A stretch of DNA of 64,000 nucleotides from Posidonia oceanica (taxonomy: Eukaryota > Streptophyta > Magnoliopsida > Alismatales > Posidoniaceae). Positions within the stretch are counted from its first letter, which is position 1; every line of letters begins with the position of its first letter. A model generated the notes under the pieces. The model saw nothing but the letters and a program-made list of their open reading frames with translations, was not told the DNA's origin and ran no database searches. Both the position numbers and the translations under genes were made by a program. The DNA lies in the NCBI GenBank assembly GCA_037176725.1, contig JAZBRS010000057.1, positions 88,247,501-88,311,500 on the forward strand. The letters are read 5' to 3'. Below, piece by piece: positions 33,600 through 45,171 of the stretch.

Positions 33600-33960
33600 C
33601 CCAATGCAGATGGAAGTGGGATACCAAGGGGCAGCAAAAAAGATGCCCCTGGTATCAGGATGATGCCAGGGGACAGCCGAAGTGCCCCTGGCACCGAAAT
33701 GCGATGATGGATAGATGAATGGATGATAGGTTGACGAACCTATCGCCGGGCAGTTAGGGGTGCCAGCCCGCTGGGGACTCAGCTGGGGATGACCAGCTGG
33801 GGACGATACCACAGGGCAGCCAAAAGATGCCCCTGGTATCAGGATGATACCAGGGGACGGCCGAAGCGCCCCTGGCACCAGAATGTAAAGGTGGATGAGC
33901 GAGTGGATGGATGATAGGTTGACGAACCTATCGCCGGGCAGTTAGGGGTGCCAGCCTGGA
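33600..33960. repeat. Two about 190-bp direct repeats with strong hairpins
   Basis: Each unit has a hairpin with arms GATACCA/TGGTATC (33620-33656 and 33805-33840), followed by a second dyad CCCCTGGTATCA/TGATACCAGGGG with a GGA loop; in the second unit (33830-33856) that 12-bp stem is perfect. The unit ends with GATAGGTTGACGAACCTATC and GGGTGCCAGCC. The two hairpins share the central TGGTATC arm, so they are mutually exclusive folds. Confidence 0.8.
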
Positions 33961-33999
33961 TGCAAAGAATGAGGGATGCAGGTGGATACATAGAAAACA

Positions 34000-35425
34000 G
34001 GAAACCCCCCGTAATAGGCATGCAATGGTCTCAGCGCGGGCATGCTTCGTAGTGTCACGAGGTGACAAACGAGGGACATGCCGGTCATCAAGGACCTACC
34101 CAACGCGGTGGGTGGCAAAACTTTTGAAAAACGCAGAGCCTCTGAGCGAGGTCAGGCAAAAGTGCTCATCCTTGACTCCGATTTTCAAAAACAGAGAGGA
34201 AAGAAGGTAATAGTATATTACAGCATGCATTTTTTGGATGGCTTTGGACTCAAAGCAACTGCCAAGAAGGGTGCTTCTGCACTTCCTGACTCAGGAGACT
34301 CGATCCTCGAGCAGCGCCATGCCGAGTTGTGGTCGGTGGCTCTCTTTCTCACTCTTGGCTCAGGATGAGGCTTTGGCTTTGCAGAGAATAGCCTTTGGCT
34401 GCAGGTAGGTAGCAGAAGCGTTGGATGTAGCTTCACAGCCTCCGTCTTAATTCCTCGGGGACCGACTACCGCTTTTGACGCTCACAGGATGATGTTTCTT
34501 TTCCCCTCGTGAGTGATTGGATCTGCATCTAGCCTTCTTGGAAGTAAGTGTTGTCTGCACAGGGGTTGGAGCGTGCCGCTGCGTTCGGAGGGTGGGGCCA
34601 GGTCCTCCAGATATGATGTCTTGTGCAGTTGCCAGTGTGGTGCTTGATTTTGGTAACTGAGATGGCTTTGACGCTCGTCCGAATCACTCCTCTCATGAGC
34701 GCCTTCTTTCTTCAACTTCTTTCTTCATTTTTCTTTTGTGCTCAGCATGCATATCATGTTATCATATTCTTTTGCTCACATGATCTCTATTCTTTTGGGA
34801 TATGCATGTCTTCGCCCTCTTGGGGTAGCGGTCCCTGATGAGGCATTAAGAGTTCGGCTGATCCGCGTACACCCTCAGCCACTGCAATGTGTGCTTGCGG
34901 CCTCTGGCTATGCTCCGCTCTGCTTCGGTCCTCTCCATGTTCGGTGGACTCTCTTGATAAGGTGGATCTCGCTTGTAGTGTTCTGAAACTCAGCGGGATG
35001 CTCTATTCTGCTCTCAGTCTCACTTTGTGGCCACATGCAAGAGATGGCGCTGCTTGGGTGAGACCTGCCTGAGACTGTCGCTGCTTGACGTCCTCTAGGC
35101 ACTGCTTGCTTGTCCATAGCCAGGTTTCTGATTATACAAATGTTTATGGTTTTTGTATTTTTTAGAAGGGAAGGGACAAGCATGTCTTTAGGTTTTTGCA
35201 TTGGTTTTGTATTTTTTATGGTTTTTCAGGTTTAAGAAAACATAAAAGGGAAAATCCACAGCGATGCGAGAAAATATTTTTACGTTTTTTGATTTTCTTG
35301 ATTTTTTTTGGTGCTTTTTGCTTTACAGGATGCATGAAATGACGTGTATGCAGAAGGTGATATGTATGATGACAGATATGTACAGGATGGCATGAATGCA
35401 TGAGATGATAGCTATGTGCAGAGGA
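34000..35425 (-). other. Conserved non-coding part downstream of gag (element C)
   Basis: Matches about 58900-60240 of element D in the opposite orientation. Best conserved are 34060-34200 (GTGACAAACGAGGGACATGCC onward) and 34620-34980. No pol domain is seen. On the strand opposite to the element's sense, both copies keep a similar frame (FFLQLLSSFF, then YACLRPLGVAVPD), which probably only reflects DNA similarity; see the findings. Confidence 0.6.
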
Positions 35426-35429
35426 ATGT

Positions 35430-35695
35430 GCAAGGTGATAGGTTGACGGACCTATCGCCGAATAGTTAGGGATATCAGCCCGAATGATAGATTAACGGAC
35501 CTATCGCCGAGCAGTTAGGGGTGCCAGCCCAGAATGATAGGTTAACGGACCTATCGCCGAGCAGTTAGGGGTGCCAGCCCGGGGATGACAGGTTAACGGA
35601 CCTATCACCGAGCAGTTAGGGTTGCCAACCCGAGGATGACAGGTTAACGGACCTATCGCCGAGCAGTTAGGGTTGCCAGCCCGGATGATATGAGA
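35430..35695. repeat. About 50-bp tandem array, five copies, second type (element C)
   Basis: Units read GATAGGTTAACGGACCTATC, then GCCGAGCAGTTAGGGGTGCC, then AGCCCG. The layout is the same as the 33001 array, but the dyad stems differ (GATAGGT/ACCTATC; one unit has GGGTT-GCC-AACCC). Confidence 0.9.
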
Positions 35696-36085
35696 TGAAT
35701 GCAAGAAGTAGAAGAGATGCATGCTTTTTAATGAGTTTTGTTGATTTTATACTTTTTATGATTTTCAGGCAAGGCGAAAAACCGCAAAAACAAAACGAAA
35801 CGAAAAGAAACGACAATGCAGAAAACAAAAGAGAGGTTAGGAGGGCTTACCTGTCAGCAACCTCGGGAGGGAGGCGCTGGGTTCGCTCCTACGCTGCTGA
35901 TGTTGTCGGCGGGGTCCACTATTGGCTACAAAAGTTAGAGAAGAACTTACCTGGATGACGCTGCACCTGGTCTTGCTGTCGACGCTGCCGTTGCATCTCC
36001 GAGCGTCCCTCGGACGAGATAGGGAGGATGGGAGAAGAGGATCGCGCCGATGGGATCAGAAGGATCCATCGGAGCAGAGCGGGAT

Positions 36086-38215
36086 TCAGAAAAGATTGGG
36101 GTAACCCCCCAAGGTTCCGGCGGAGGAAGGATTGGCTATACTAGGGCGTGCAAGTGCGAGTGCAGGTGTATGTGTATGTGCAGGCTCCCGCTCGCCAACG
36201 CTGATGATCCTGCGGTCAATCAGGCGTTGAACGGCATCCCGGAGAGCGAGGCAGTTGTCCGTCGAGTGCCCGGTGGTCCGATGGAAACTGCAGAACTGAT
36301 CCGTATTATGCCACCACGGAGGGGGATTTGGTGACGGACGGACAGCCGGGAGCCTCAGGAGCGACTCAACTTGAGGGAAGATGACACTCAGTGGTCCGGG
36401 GAGAGGCGTGTAATCACACTCAGCTCGACGAGGTTGTCTTTGCCCTGGATGGAGTCCTTGCCGAGCGGGTGCGACGTGATGCACGGGCTCGACGGTGGCA
36501 GTGTGCTCAGTGGGTGCAAAATTAGGTGCGTGCTCTAGCGGAAAAGGGTCTAGTTGACTCTCTGCATAGGCAGGCTCCTCAGGAAGATCGACACATAATT
36601 CAGAGAGCTGTTCGGAGCGGTCAGGAGTGGAGCTGTTGTTGTTGTTGCTGCGGCTGCTGTTGTTGGAGGTGTTGGCCTGCCTAGCCAATGCAGAAAGTGC
36701 GGGGAAATGCCCACTTCGCAGCGAGCTTTCCACACGGACACCAGTCCTAATCAGCGATGCATGACTAGTGATGTGCTGAATGCAAAGCAGAGTCCCAATC
36801 ACTGGCAGCGCCCCTTTAACGATCATCTCGATAGAATCCTCCTCGAAGGGTTTATCTTTGACTTGGGCGGCTAAGGAACGCCAGCGACCGACATACTCCC
36901 CGAATGGCTCTTGGGGTCTCTGCCGGATGGCGACAAGATCCTCCCTCTTGGGGATCAGGTCGAGGTTGAAAGCATACTGCTCAAGGAAGGCCTGAGAAAG
37001 ATCAGTCCAAGTTCGAACCGCTGCCATGTCAAGGGAAGTGAACCACTTGAGCGCGGGGCCGGTCAAACTCTTCTGAAACAGGCGGATAAGGAGCCTTTCA
37101 TCAGCCTGAAGCTGAGTAAGGTCCCCGTAGTATGCCTTCAGATGCGAAATAGGGCAGCCTTTACCATTGTATTTATCGAAGACAGGGATGCGGAACTTCG
37201 AAGGGAGTGCGGCCTCGGGAAACTGGTAAGACTGGTGGTCCTTGCCCTGCACTAGACGTAGTGCTTTCTCCAGAATGTCCATCCTGTCATTGATGGGGTC
37301 TGGATTGGCTGCCATAGGAGATGAGGCAACAGGGGCAGGGGCCACATACGCCGAGTGGGTCGCACCTAAGTTCTCCTCCGGATCCACCATCACGTCGCCT
37401 GGTGGAGCAACGGGATGGCCGGCGTATCCGTGCGTGCGTGCAGTGTAGGTAGGAAAGTATGCTGGATTCTGAACTTGATGCAAGGGAGATGGATGGGCAA
37501 TATGCTGTGTAGTGCGTGATGCAGATTGTTGGAGCAACAGCTGCTGCACAGGCGCGATGCTGGGCAGCGAACTAGTGGAATACTGTGCTCCAACCAGCCC
37601 AAAAGACTGATCACCAGGAAAGGGAGTTGTTTGCAGTGCATGGTGTTGTGCAGAAGCAGGAGACAGATGCCGCGCCCCCATCACCGGAGCAGTGTGTAGC
37701 TAGGGCGATGGTCTGGACGGGAGTGCAGTGTGTGCAACAGCAGGCCGCAGAGGAACCTCAGGGGCAACAGGAATGCAGGAGGGTCGAACTGATAGAGCTA
37801 TACCCTGCAGTGTGTGGGCAAGGTCCATCAGGTGCCGATACCGCGCTTCAGGGGACCCGTGAGTGGGAACACTGAATTGCAGAACAGGCCGGGAGGCGGA
37901 CTCAAGAGATTGAGAACCTAAAGCAAAGGTCGTCGCAGTAGAAGCGATGTCGGGAGCGACATATCCCCAGGACGAAGGGGTCAGAGGCGCCTCCGAAGCG
38001 CGTGGGGCGGTCATCGAGACAGATTCGACGACCGGATCCGGAGTGGCGCAAGTTTGCCAAAGACCCACAACAGAAGGGAGTGCCTTAGACGCCTGAGGAT
38101 CGAATCCTGGTGTCATAGAGGGCACAGAGCGAACAGAAGTGAAATCTGGAGAGACCCAAGTGGTAAACCCCTTCGAATCAGCGGTAAAGTGGAGCCCACC
38201 GACAGACTGGGCCAT
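36086..38215 (-). CDS. gag: Element C gag polyprotein, one in-frame TAG
   Basis: Forms the particle that packages element RNA. The ATG at 38215 opens 171 codons (MAQSVGGLHFTADSKGF) up to a TAG at 37702-37700; the same frame then stays open for more than 530 codons to 36086. The second part has the retrotransposon gag core (FRIPVFDKYNGKGCP, then LTGPALKWFTSLD, then FGEYVGRWRSLAAQV), an Asn-rich linker and a C-terminal CHHC knuckle, C-x2-H-x4-H-x4-C (FCSFHRTTGHSTDNC, 36251-36292), typical of Tat/Ogre gags. No protease or pol frame follows. The single stop is either a mutation or a suppressed codon (context CCC TAG CTA). Confidence 0.8.
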
Positions 38216-39501
38216 TGCTGACTGAGTCTAAGTGAGCAGAAGCTGCGACGAGAGAGAAAGAAGTAAAATCTAAGGAAAGCTACCGCCAGAAGCGACGAGT
38301 AGCTCAAAGGAAGGACGCTCAGAGTTCGGGCAGCGGATCTCGCACGTACCTGCAAAAGAGTAAAGATGTTAGAGGTTGTATGCAATAAAGAGTTATTAGG
38401 GGTGGCATGAATGGCATACATGCAAGTGAATGTCCTAAGATGCGCTCTCTCACCATGCATGTCCTGAGTAGATGACCTACTAGGACGCACTCAAGGGTAG
38501 TGGGTTTAGACAGACTCCAGGTCAGAAAAAGCAGGTTCCCTGTCTAACTCCTGGCCCAAAGCTCAGGTAATAACAGGGTGGTGCGTTGGTGGCCTCTACC
38601 CCACCAAAGCGTGGGTGATACCCTCTACTAACACCGACACGACCCCCGGACAAAAAGGGGGGGCAGACCGACTGACTTGTGCCACGCCCAAAGCGGTGGA
38701 ACAAGAGGCCGGGACCATCCTTCGCAGACTAGTAGGTGGACTCAGATGAGAAGAATGCATGCTTTCTAAGATGAATTAATCATGCAAGATGCTTTAGAGT
38801 CTTTTACTTGCGTTTTATTAACCAGAAAGGGGGAAAATTGCAAGTTATTGGCTCTAGTTGTGCTTGGAAGTTATTGTTTAGCTTTATTGTAGCTTTTAGA
38901 TTAAGCAAAAGGGAAAGCAAACATGTTTCTACTGTCCTAGGCATGGCATACGCAAAGGGGAAGAAAATCAGTCAGACATGGCAGGCAAACAACATACAAC
39001 ACAGCAAAAGGCAAGTGCATGGCATGTGCGAGTGTTCGTGAGCATAATGGTGAAGAAAAAGCATTCATCAGGACAAAAGGCATATATACAGAGCATGTGC
39101 GCATGTAGTGACATAGCAAACGTGTAAAAGAAAGCATGCATCATTCAAAAAGCATGTATCGTTGCCAAACAAGTATGTAGGCATGCATTATGCGGGAAAT
39201 AAAGCAATAATAAGCAAGTAGGATAAAGAAAGACGAAGACAAGTAAGCACTAAAGCAGACAAGAGCAGAAGTAAAGAAATAAGCAAACAATCAAGAAAAC
39301 TAGATTGAGTAGACAAGGCGAAGTGGAAGCCACCGCGAAGCAGACGAGGGGGGGTGCAAAACCTAAGCAGAGTTGCCTAAAAGGCGACTCGCTAGGAATT
39401 GACACAGAAGAGCAAGCAAAACAGGCAAAGGAGGCACAAATGCAAACAAAGAAAGCAAATTCCAAGCGAGCGAAAGCGAAGGCGAAAGCCGGAGCCTATC
39501 A
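38216..39501 (-). other. 5' leader of element C
   Basis: Non-coding leader between primer-binding site and gag. 38470-38760 is homologous to 55850-56110 in element D (shared phrase around GTTGGTGGCCTCTACCCC). No conserved upstream frame was recognised. Confidence 0.6.
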
Positions 39502-39519
39502 TCCCCAGCGGAGTCGCCA
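39502..39519 (-). other. Primer-binding site of element C
   Basis: Sense strand TGGCGACTCCGCTGGGGA, one base after the 5' LTR end. TGGCGACTC...TGGGGA sites in Ogre-type elements are taken as complementary to an arginine tRNA 3' end; that tRNA identity is recalled, not computed. Confidence 0.7.
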
Positions 39520-39520
39520 C

Positions 39521-42500
39521 TGTAGTAATCCCAATCGGAATCAGGCTTACTATTAGCGGCGATTGATCCGAGGAAGAGGCTCAACTCGAAAACACTTAAA
39601 ATCGAGGAGAAAAAGGAAGATAAGACAAATCAGAGTCGCCACCATGTCTATTAACGGGAGACAAGGAAAATCGGGGAAATGCGTGGATTAACACGCAAAA
39701 CTAAGCAAGAAATGCAAAGCAAAGCAATGCAAAGGAAAACAAATGCAAATGAATGCAAATGAGATGACTCTAGCCTAGGATAAGGGCAATATGGTCATTG
39801 TGGGCCAAAAGACTGGGCAAGGACTCCTGTTACGCGCGGGGAAGGTGTTAGGCACCCCCGACACGCCCGAGAATCGGTCTTTCTAGGCTTACGCTCGCAT
39901 ACACAGGGAAATGCAGAATTGAATGCCTATGTGCCTATGAATGCCTAAATGAATGCTCAAGGTGTGCTCTAAGTGGAGAGATGCAAAGCAAAGAAGTAAA
40001 CGTGCTCTCTAAGTGCTCAGCTACGCTGTCTGTGTTCCGAACCGGGCGAAACCCAGCTCGTGAGAACTCCAGGCAGTAAGCATCACAGCCCTATATGCAA
40101 ATGCAAGCGAAAAAAGCAAAACAACGGCAAAACCATGCAATGCGATCGACATGCAAGGGAAAACGGTGTAAAACGCGCAAAACGAGGCAAGAAGCAAGAA
40201 CAGCACGCAAAAACGGGCGAAAAACAAGGCGGCACGCAAAACGGTGCAAAAGAAGGAGAGCGGCATGCAAAACGGTGCAAAAGAAGAGGCGAGCGCGCAA
40301 AACGGCGCAAAAGCAAAGCAGGCACGCAAAACGGTGCCAAAACGAAAGCGAACGCGCGAAACGGCGCAAAGGCAAAGCAGGCATGCAAGACGGTGCCAAA
40401 GCGAGAGCGGGCACGCAAAACGGTGCCAAAAGCAGCGAAACAAAACCTCGGAAAAGCTATGCGAATGCTTATGCAAAGAAAGAGATCAGAAGAAGCCAAA
40501 GAGAAGCAAAACAGCGCGTGTGTGAGAACAAACACTGTTTAGGGCCACACAGAGTAGGTGTGAAGACCTACAAAGGGGGAGAGTGAGCAAATGGAGGGAT
40601 TACCACTTTTTTTGTGACCGTTTCCCACTAAACCGCTCCACGATGTGTCTCGCATGCTGCCCAAAGCTCGCAATGCGATCGGATCGTGGAAAAGGGGGAA
40701 GAAAGTCGCATTAAGTGGTGAACCCAGGGAAAATACAACACGAAACACTCAGGAGTACGCGAAACGGGGATTGGAGTTGATAGACAAGAAGAGGAGGCCT
40801 TATTCTACATGCTCGAAGAGACAGAAAGCGAAAACGAGGCAAACAATGCAAATGATATGCAATGCAGGGGTTCGGGAGGACACACCTGGAAAACCTGGAG
40901 CCTGATCTGAAATCTGCTTGGTCCATGCTGAAGAGCGCTTCACCGCGGTCGTCTGGGCAGCTTATTTGAGAAGATCCAACGGTCGGACTAGAAGATATCA
41001 CAGCTTCAAGGCAGAAAGGCCAGAACAGGGGAGAAGAATAGATCTAGGTGTTCAGGAGGTCCTAGGGGTGTGCAAAAGGTCCTCCCAACTGAAGGGGAGC
41101 TAAAAGTGCTTAGTGTGTGCAAAAGATGCTAAGTGCAAAGCTACATGGATGCGAATGCATGCGGAAAGCAAGAAAAGACAAGGAGGAAGACTTTTAGGAA
41201 AAAGGGGGGTTCAAATGCTATTTTAAAAAAGAAAAGGGGCTTAGATGCAAATTTTTAAAAAGGATTGGGGCTTACAGGCAGGGGTTTTGAAAACAGGGGG
41301 GTTGCATGCGGTTTTGCAGAAGACCGGGCTTAGAATGCAATTTTGAAAAGGGGATATGCATCAGAAGAAGTTTTGAAAGCAAAAGGCAAGCAAAAAGCAA
41401 TTTTGAAAAACTCTGGGGTCTAAAATGCAATTTTTCCAGAAAACAGGGTTCTGGGGAGTCTGGGAATGCAAGTGGAGGGCCTACATGCAATTTCGCAAAC
41501 ATGGGAGCTAAAATGCATCTTTAGGGGCAAAACGGTCATTTTACATGATTTTACAATGATGCAAGGGACCTATGTGTCATTTTGAAATCATGCAAGGTCA
41601 AAAATGCAATTTAGTATGCAAAACATGCTCTGAAATCAAGGTCTATGGACTGATGTGCAATTTTTAAAAAAAACAGGGTTAAAATGCAATGCAATAAGCT
41701 AAAGTGCATGCAAGGAGATTACTGTGCATTTAAAATGGACCTATATGCAAAAATGGAAAATCAGAGGGGCTGATATGCAATGCAGTATGCAAAATGAGGA
41801 AATAAACCCTAAGTTACTACAGTGCATTGGACTAAGATGCAAAAACAGAAACTAAGAAGGACCCAGAATGCAATACAATAAGGCAAACTTACAGCATTTA
41901 AATTAAATAATCTACTGCAGGATTTAGATGCAAAAATTAAAAGTAGAAGGGCTAAAACATAATTTTTTACAACTGGACAGCACAGTAAATGGACTATCAT
42001 GCAAATACTAAAAACCAGAAACATTTAAAGCAATTTAATAAGATTCTAAATTCAATATAACATAAGACTTAATCTGATCAGGACCTACATGCAATATTAG
42101 AAAGTTATTATGACATGGATGCAATGCAAGCAAATTTTTCTAAGCTACTGAAAAAATAAAAAAAACATGGCAGCAGCTTACAGTGGAGGTGGAGACCGGA
42201 GGATCGCCGGCGAGGCTCTGGACCTACGGAGGAGGGACGACGCAGGGCGGCGGAGCGTGGAGAGAGAGTAGCGGTGTGCGACGGAGGCTGCGGAGGCTTG
42301 CGGCGGAGCGTGGGGCGGCGGAGCGACGCGGGACGGCCGCTGCGGGGGTGGCCGGCGCCGGAGAAGACGACAACTTCGGCGAGGGATTGCGGGCGGCACA
42401 GGCAATGAAAACCCTCGGGGAAAGGCCGAGGAGCAAGAAGGAGAGGAGGAGAATCCGGTGGAGGCTTGCTTCACCCCTCACGCGCGCTGGAAGAGGCCAC

Positions 42501-45166
42501 CCATCCAGGAGGATTTTCGGCCGGCCGGAGGGAAGTGGGGACGGCGGTGGGAAGCGGCTGCTGGTGCTGGGGAGCTTCGGGGACGTCGCCGGAGGTCCGA
42601 GGTGGATGACGGAGCTTCCAGGGGCGCCTTCCACAGCCCGGAGCAAGATCTGGTCCGGCCGAGGCTTTGCTGTGAAGGCCGAGGTGGGTGCGGCGTTCCA
42701 GGCCGAGCCAAGGGTACGGGCGGCTAGGTGGTTGTCTGGGGAGTGCGTGGGAGGAAACAGAAGTGGATTCCACTGAGTGTGGAAGAAGTTATGGATGTTG
42801 GAAGATTTCGGCAAAAAAGGGGATCCAAGTGTTTGTAGTGGAATGCGGTGGCTGTGGGAGGTTTCACGGTGAGATATTGGGTGGGTTGTGAAGGTGGGAA
42901 CTTGGTGAGTACGATGGTGGAGTTTGGGAATTTTTGGATGCTCGTGGTGGTGGGTTTGCAATGAAGAAGGTCGTTCTGAGCTGTTTGGGTGCTGGCCACT
43001 TCGGGGGAGGATTCTGGGAAGGATTCAGGGTCTTTTTCGGTTCTGGAAGAAGGGTGAGAGTGCTGGGAACTTGGTCTTTGCAGGTGTGTAAGCCGAACCT
43101 CTTTTGGATCCAAAATCTCAGCCTTTTGATCCTTCAAGGTTTGCTGGTTTCCAACGGTCAATGGGAGAGGGCATGGGTGTTTGTCCTTGGTTTCAGGCCA
43201 CAGGGCAAGGTGGTGATGGAGGTCGTGGGTAGTGGGGAAGTGCTGGGAAGTCAAGGTAGCTGTCAGGTGAAGGTTTGAAAAAAAAAACCAATGAGGGAGA
43301 GGTGTTGTCGTTTGCAGGTTGTGAGAGGAGGAGAAGAATGGAAGAAGAAGAAGACGAGGGATGAAGAAAGGGGAAGTTTGGCTGTGGGCTGGGCTTGCCA
43401 AATAGGAAAAGAAAGGGAAAAAAAAAAAGAAAGGGAAGGAGAAAGGAAGAAGAGGAAGGAAGAAAGAAAGAAAGAGAGGGAAAGGAAAGGAAATAAAATT
43501 AGAAGAAGAAAAAAAATAAATTAAAAATAAGTAAAAATACTAGAAAAGTTGTGTTGTGAGTTAGGATTTTAATTAGATTTTTAGTGACTGTTTTTAGGTT
43601 AATTAGTGTGTTTTGGGCTTGATTAGGGTTTTAGGGTTTTGTTTTGTTCTTAATTTGTTTTCCATTTGATTAAGTGTTTGTTAAATCTTTTTAAATTGTT
43701 TTGTTAATTGTGTTTTTCTTGTTAAGCATTTTAGGATATTGATTTGGATTTTTTCGGATTTATTTTCGTATTAATCAGGATTGGTTTTAGGCTTTTAAAT
43801 CTTAGTCTTCTTAGGGTTTTTTCTTTCTTAAGTCTTTTAAATTATGCTTTGATTTTTACTTGTTGATTTTCCTTGAAGTTTTTAGTTAGATTTCTCTGGT
43901 TTGATGGGGTGTTTTTAAATGTGTTTTTTTTCTTTCTCTTTTTAATTGAGTCCTTATGTTGTTTTTCTTATGTTTATTAGGTTAAGTCTTTTTGCTTCTT
44001 TAATTACTTATCTTAGTGTTTGTTTTTTAATTCTTCTTTTTAGGGTTTGTTTTTTAATTCTTCTAGTGAGGTTTTTACTTCTGGTGGGTTTTGATTTTAT
44101 TTTAGTTTTTTCCTTGATTTTTCAGTGTTTTCTTTTGGTTTGTTGTGCATTTTTTAGTTTACATGCTTGACTTTCCTTTTAGCTTGATTTAGTTAAGTTT
44201 AAGTTTTTAATTGCTTGTTTAATGTTTTTTAATTATTTTTCTTGGGATTCTGATTTGTTTCTTTTATGTTTTGGAATTTTACAGATTTTTAGGGGTTTTT
44301 ATGGGTTTTTGCAAAAGAAAGAAAAGGAAAAGAGAAGGAGGAAGAAAATGGAAAAAGGGAGAAATAAAAGGGAAAGAGATGAGTTGGAGGGAAATGATTT
44401 TTAAAAATTCAGGAAAAATGTTAAAAATAAAGTAAAAATAGGAATAAGATAGAGAAGGGATGGAGGCACAAAGGGGGCCCACAGCCAGGCCGGAAAAAGG
44501 GCAAGAAGGGGACGAAGGGAGAGATGATAATCAGGAGAGAGAGAGAGGAGAGAGAAAATGATAATCCCGGAGAGAGAAAAGGATAATTTGGGTGAATGGG
44601 GGTCTTAAAGGTCTTGGAATGGGATGAAAATTGGTGAGTGAGTAGGCTACGGCTTGGAGTGCTTGGTCTGAAGTTTTGGTTTAATTCCAAGGAGGTTTTG
44701 GAAGGGTTTTAAGGTGTAGAAAAAGGGGAGTTTTACCTAGGTTTTCTAGGGTTTTTGGGAATGGGTTAGGCTTGAAAGTTTCTAAGTGTTTAGGTGGGTT
44801 TGTTAAGTGGGTGTTGGTGGATTTTCCTGCGGATTTTGGTCAGGTTTTGAGCTTGGGAAGAGGGGTAAAGGCTTAGGTCAAGTTTGGCTTGTTTTGAAGG
44901 GTAAAGAGGAGGGTTAGGGTTTGGTTTGGACCTAGGTTTGGATGATTTTAGGGCAAGGTCTTGGATGGTTTCAGGGTAAGGTTTTGAGAGGGTTTTGGGG
45001 TGGTTTTCTGCGTTAGAAAATGAGTGTGGTTCTAGGTTTGGTTTTGAGGTTTGAGGTGGGGTTTTGATTTGAAAGGAAGGGTGAGGGGGAAGGTGTAATT
45101 TTGGATTTTTTTCCTAGCCGCCCGAGAGACCTGCCGATTCAGCCTTGTCGAAATGGGGTGTCAACA
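39521..45166 (-). mobile_element. 5' LTR of element C, 5,646 bp
   Basis: Same length and layout as 26413-32058, differing by scattered single-base changes (for example ACCAAGC/ACTAAGC near 39700) and balanced small indels. Its conserved stem-loop block is at 39822-39860 and its minisatellite at 40160-40440. Transcription should start in this copy and read leftward, but no TATA box can be chosen with confidence. Confidence 0.85.
39822..39860 (-). promoter_or_regulatory. Conserved LTR stem-loop block (element C, 5' LTR)
   Basis: Identical to the block in the 3' LTR (26713-26750), so present in both genomic LTRs. Confidence 0.6.
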
Positions 45167-45171
45167 CCGCC
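45167..45171. repeat. Target-site duplication CCGCC of element C, right
   Basis: Matches 26408-26412. Confidence 0.9.

Larger units (their letters stand above)
26413..45166 (-). mobile_element. Element C: complete 18.75-kb non-autonomous Ogre/Tat-type LTR retrotransposon (TR-GAG type)
   Basis: Reads on the minus strand. LTRs of 5,646 bp each (26413-32058 and 39521-45166) start TGTTGACACC and end GGGATTACTACA in the sense strand. Target-site duplication CCGCC on both sides. The primer-binding site lies at 39502-39519 and the polypurine tract at 32059-32075. The 7,462-bp internal part has a gag frame (38215-36086, one in-frame TAG) and otherwise tandem arrays and hairpins; no protease, reverse transcriptase, RNase H or integrase motif was found in any frame. 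Non-autonomous elements that keep gag only are known in plants as TR-GAG. By eye the two LTRs differ at about 1 % of sites, mostly transitions, so insertion is fairly recent. The gag CHHC knuckle and the conserved LTR end place it in the Tat/Ogre lineage. Confidence 0.85.
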
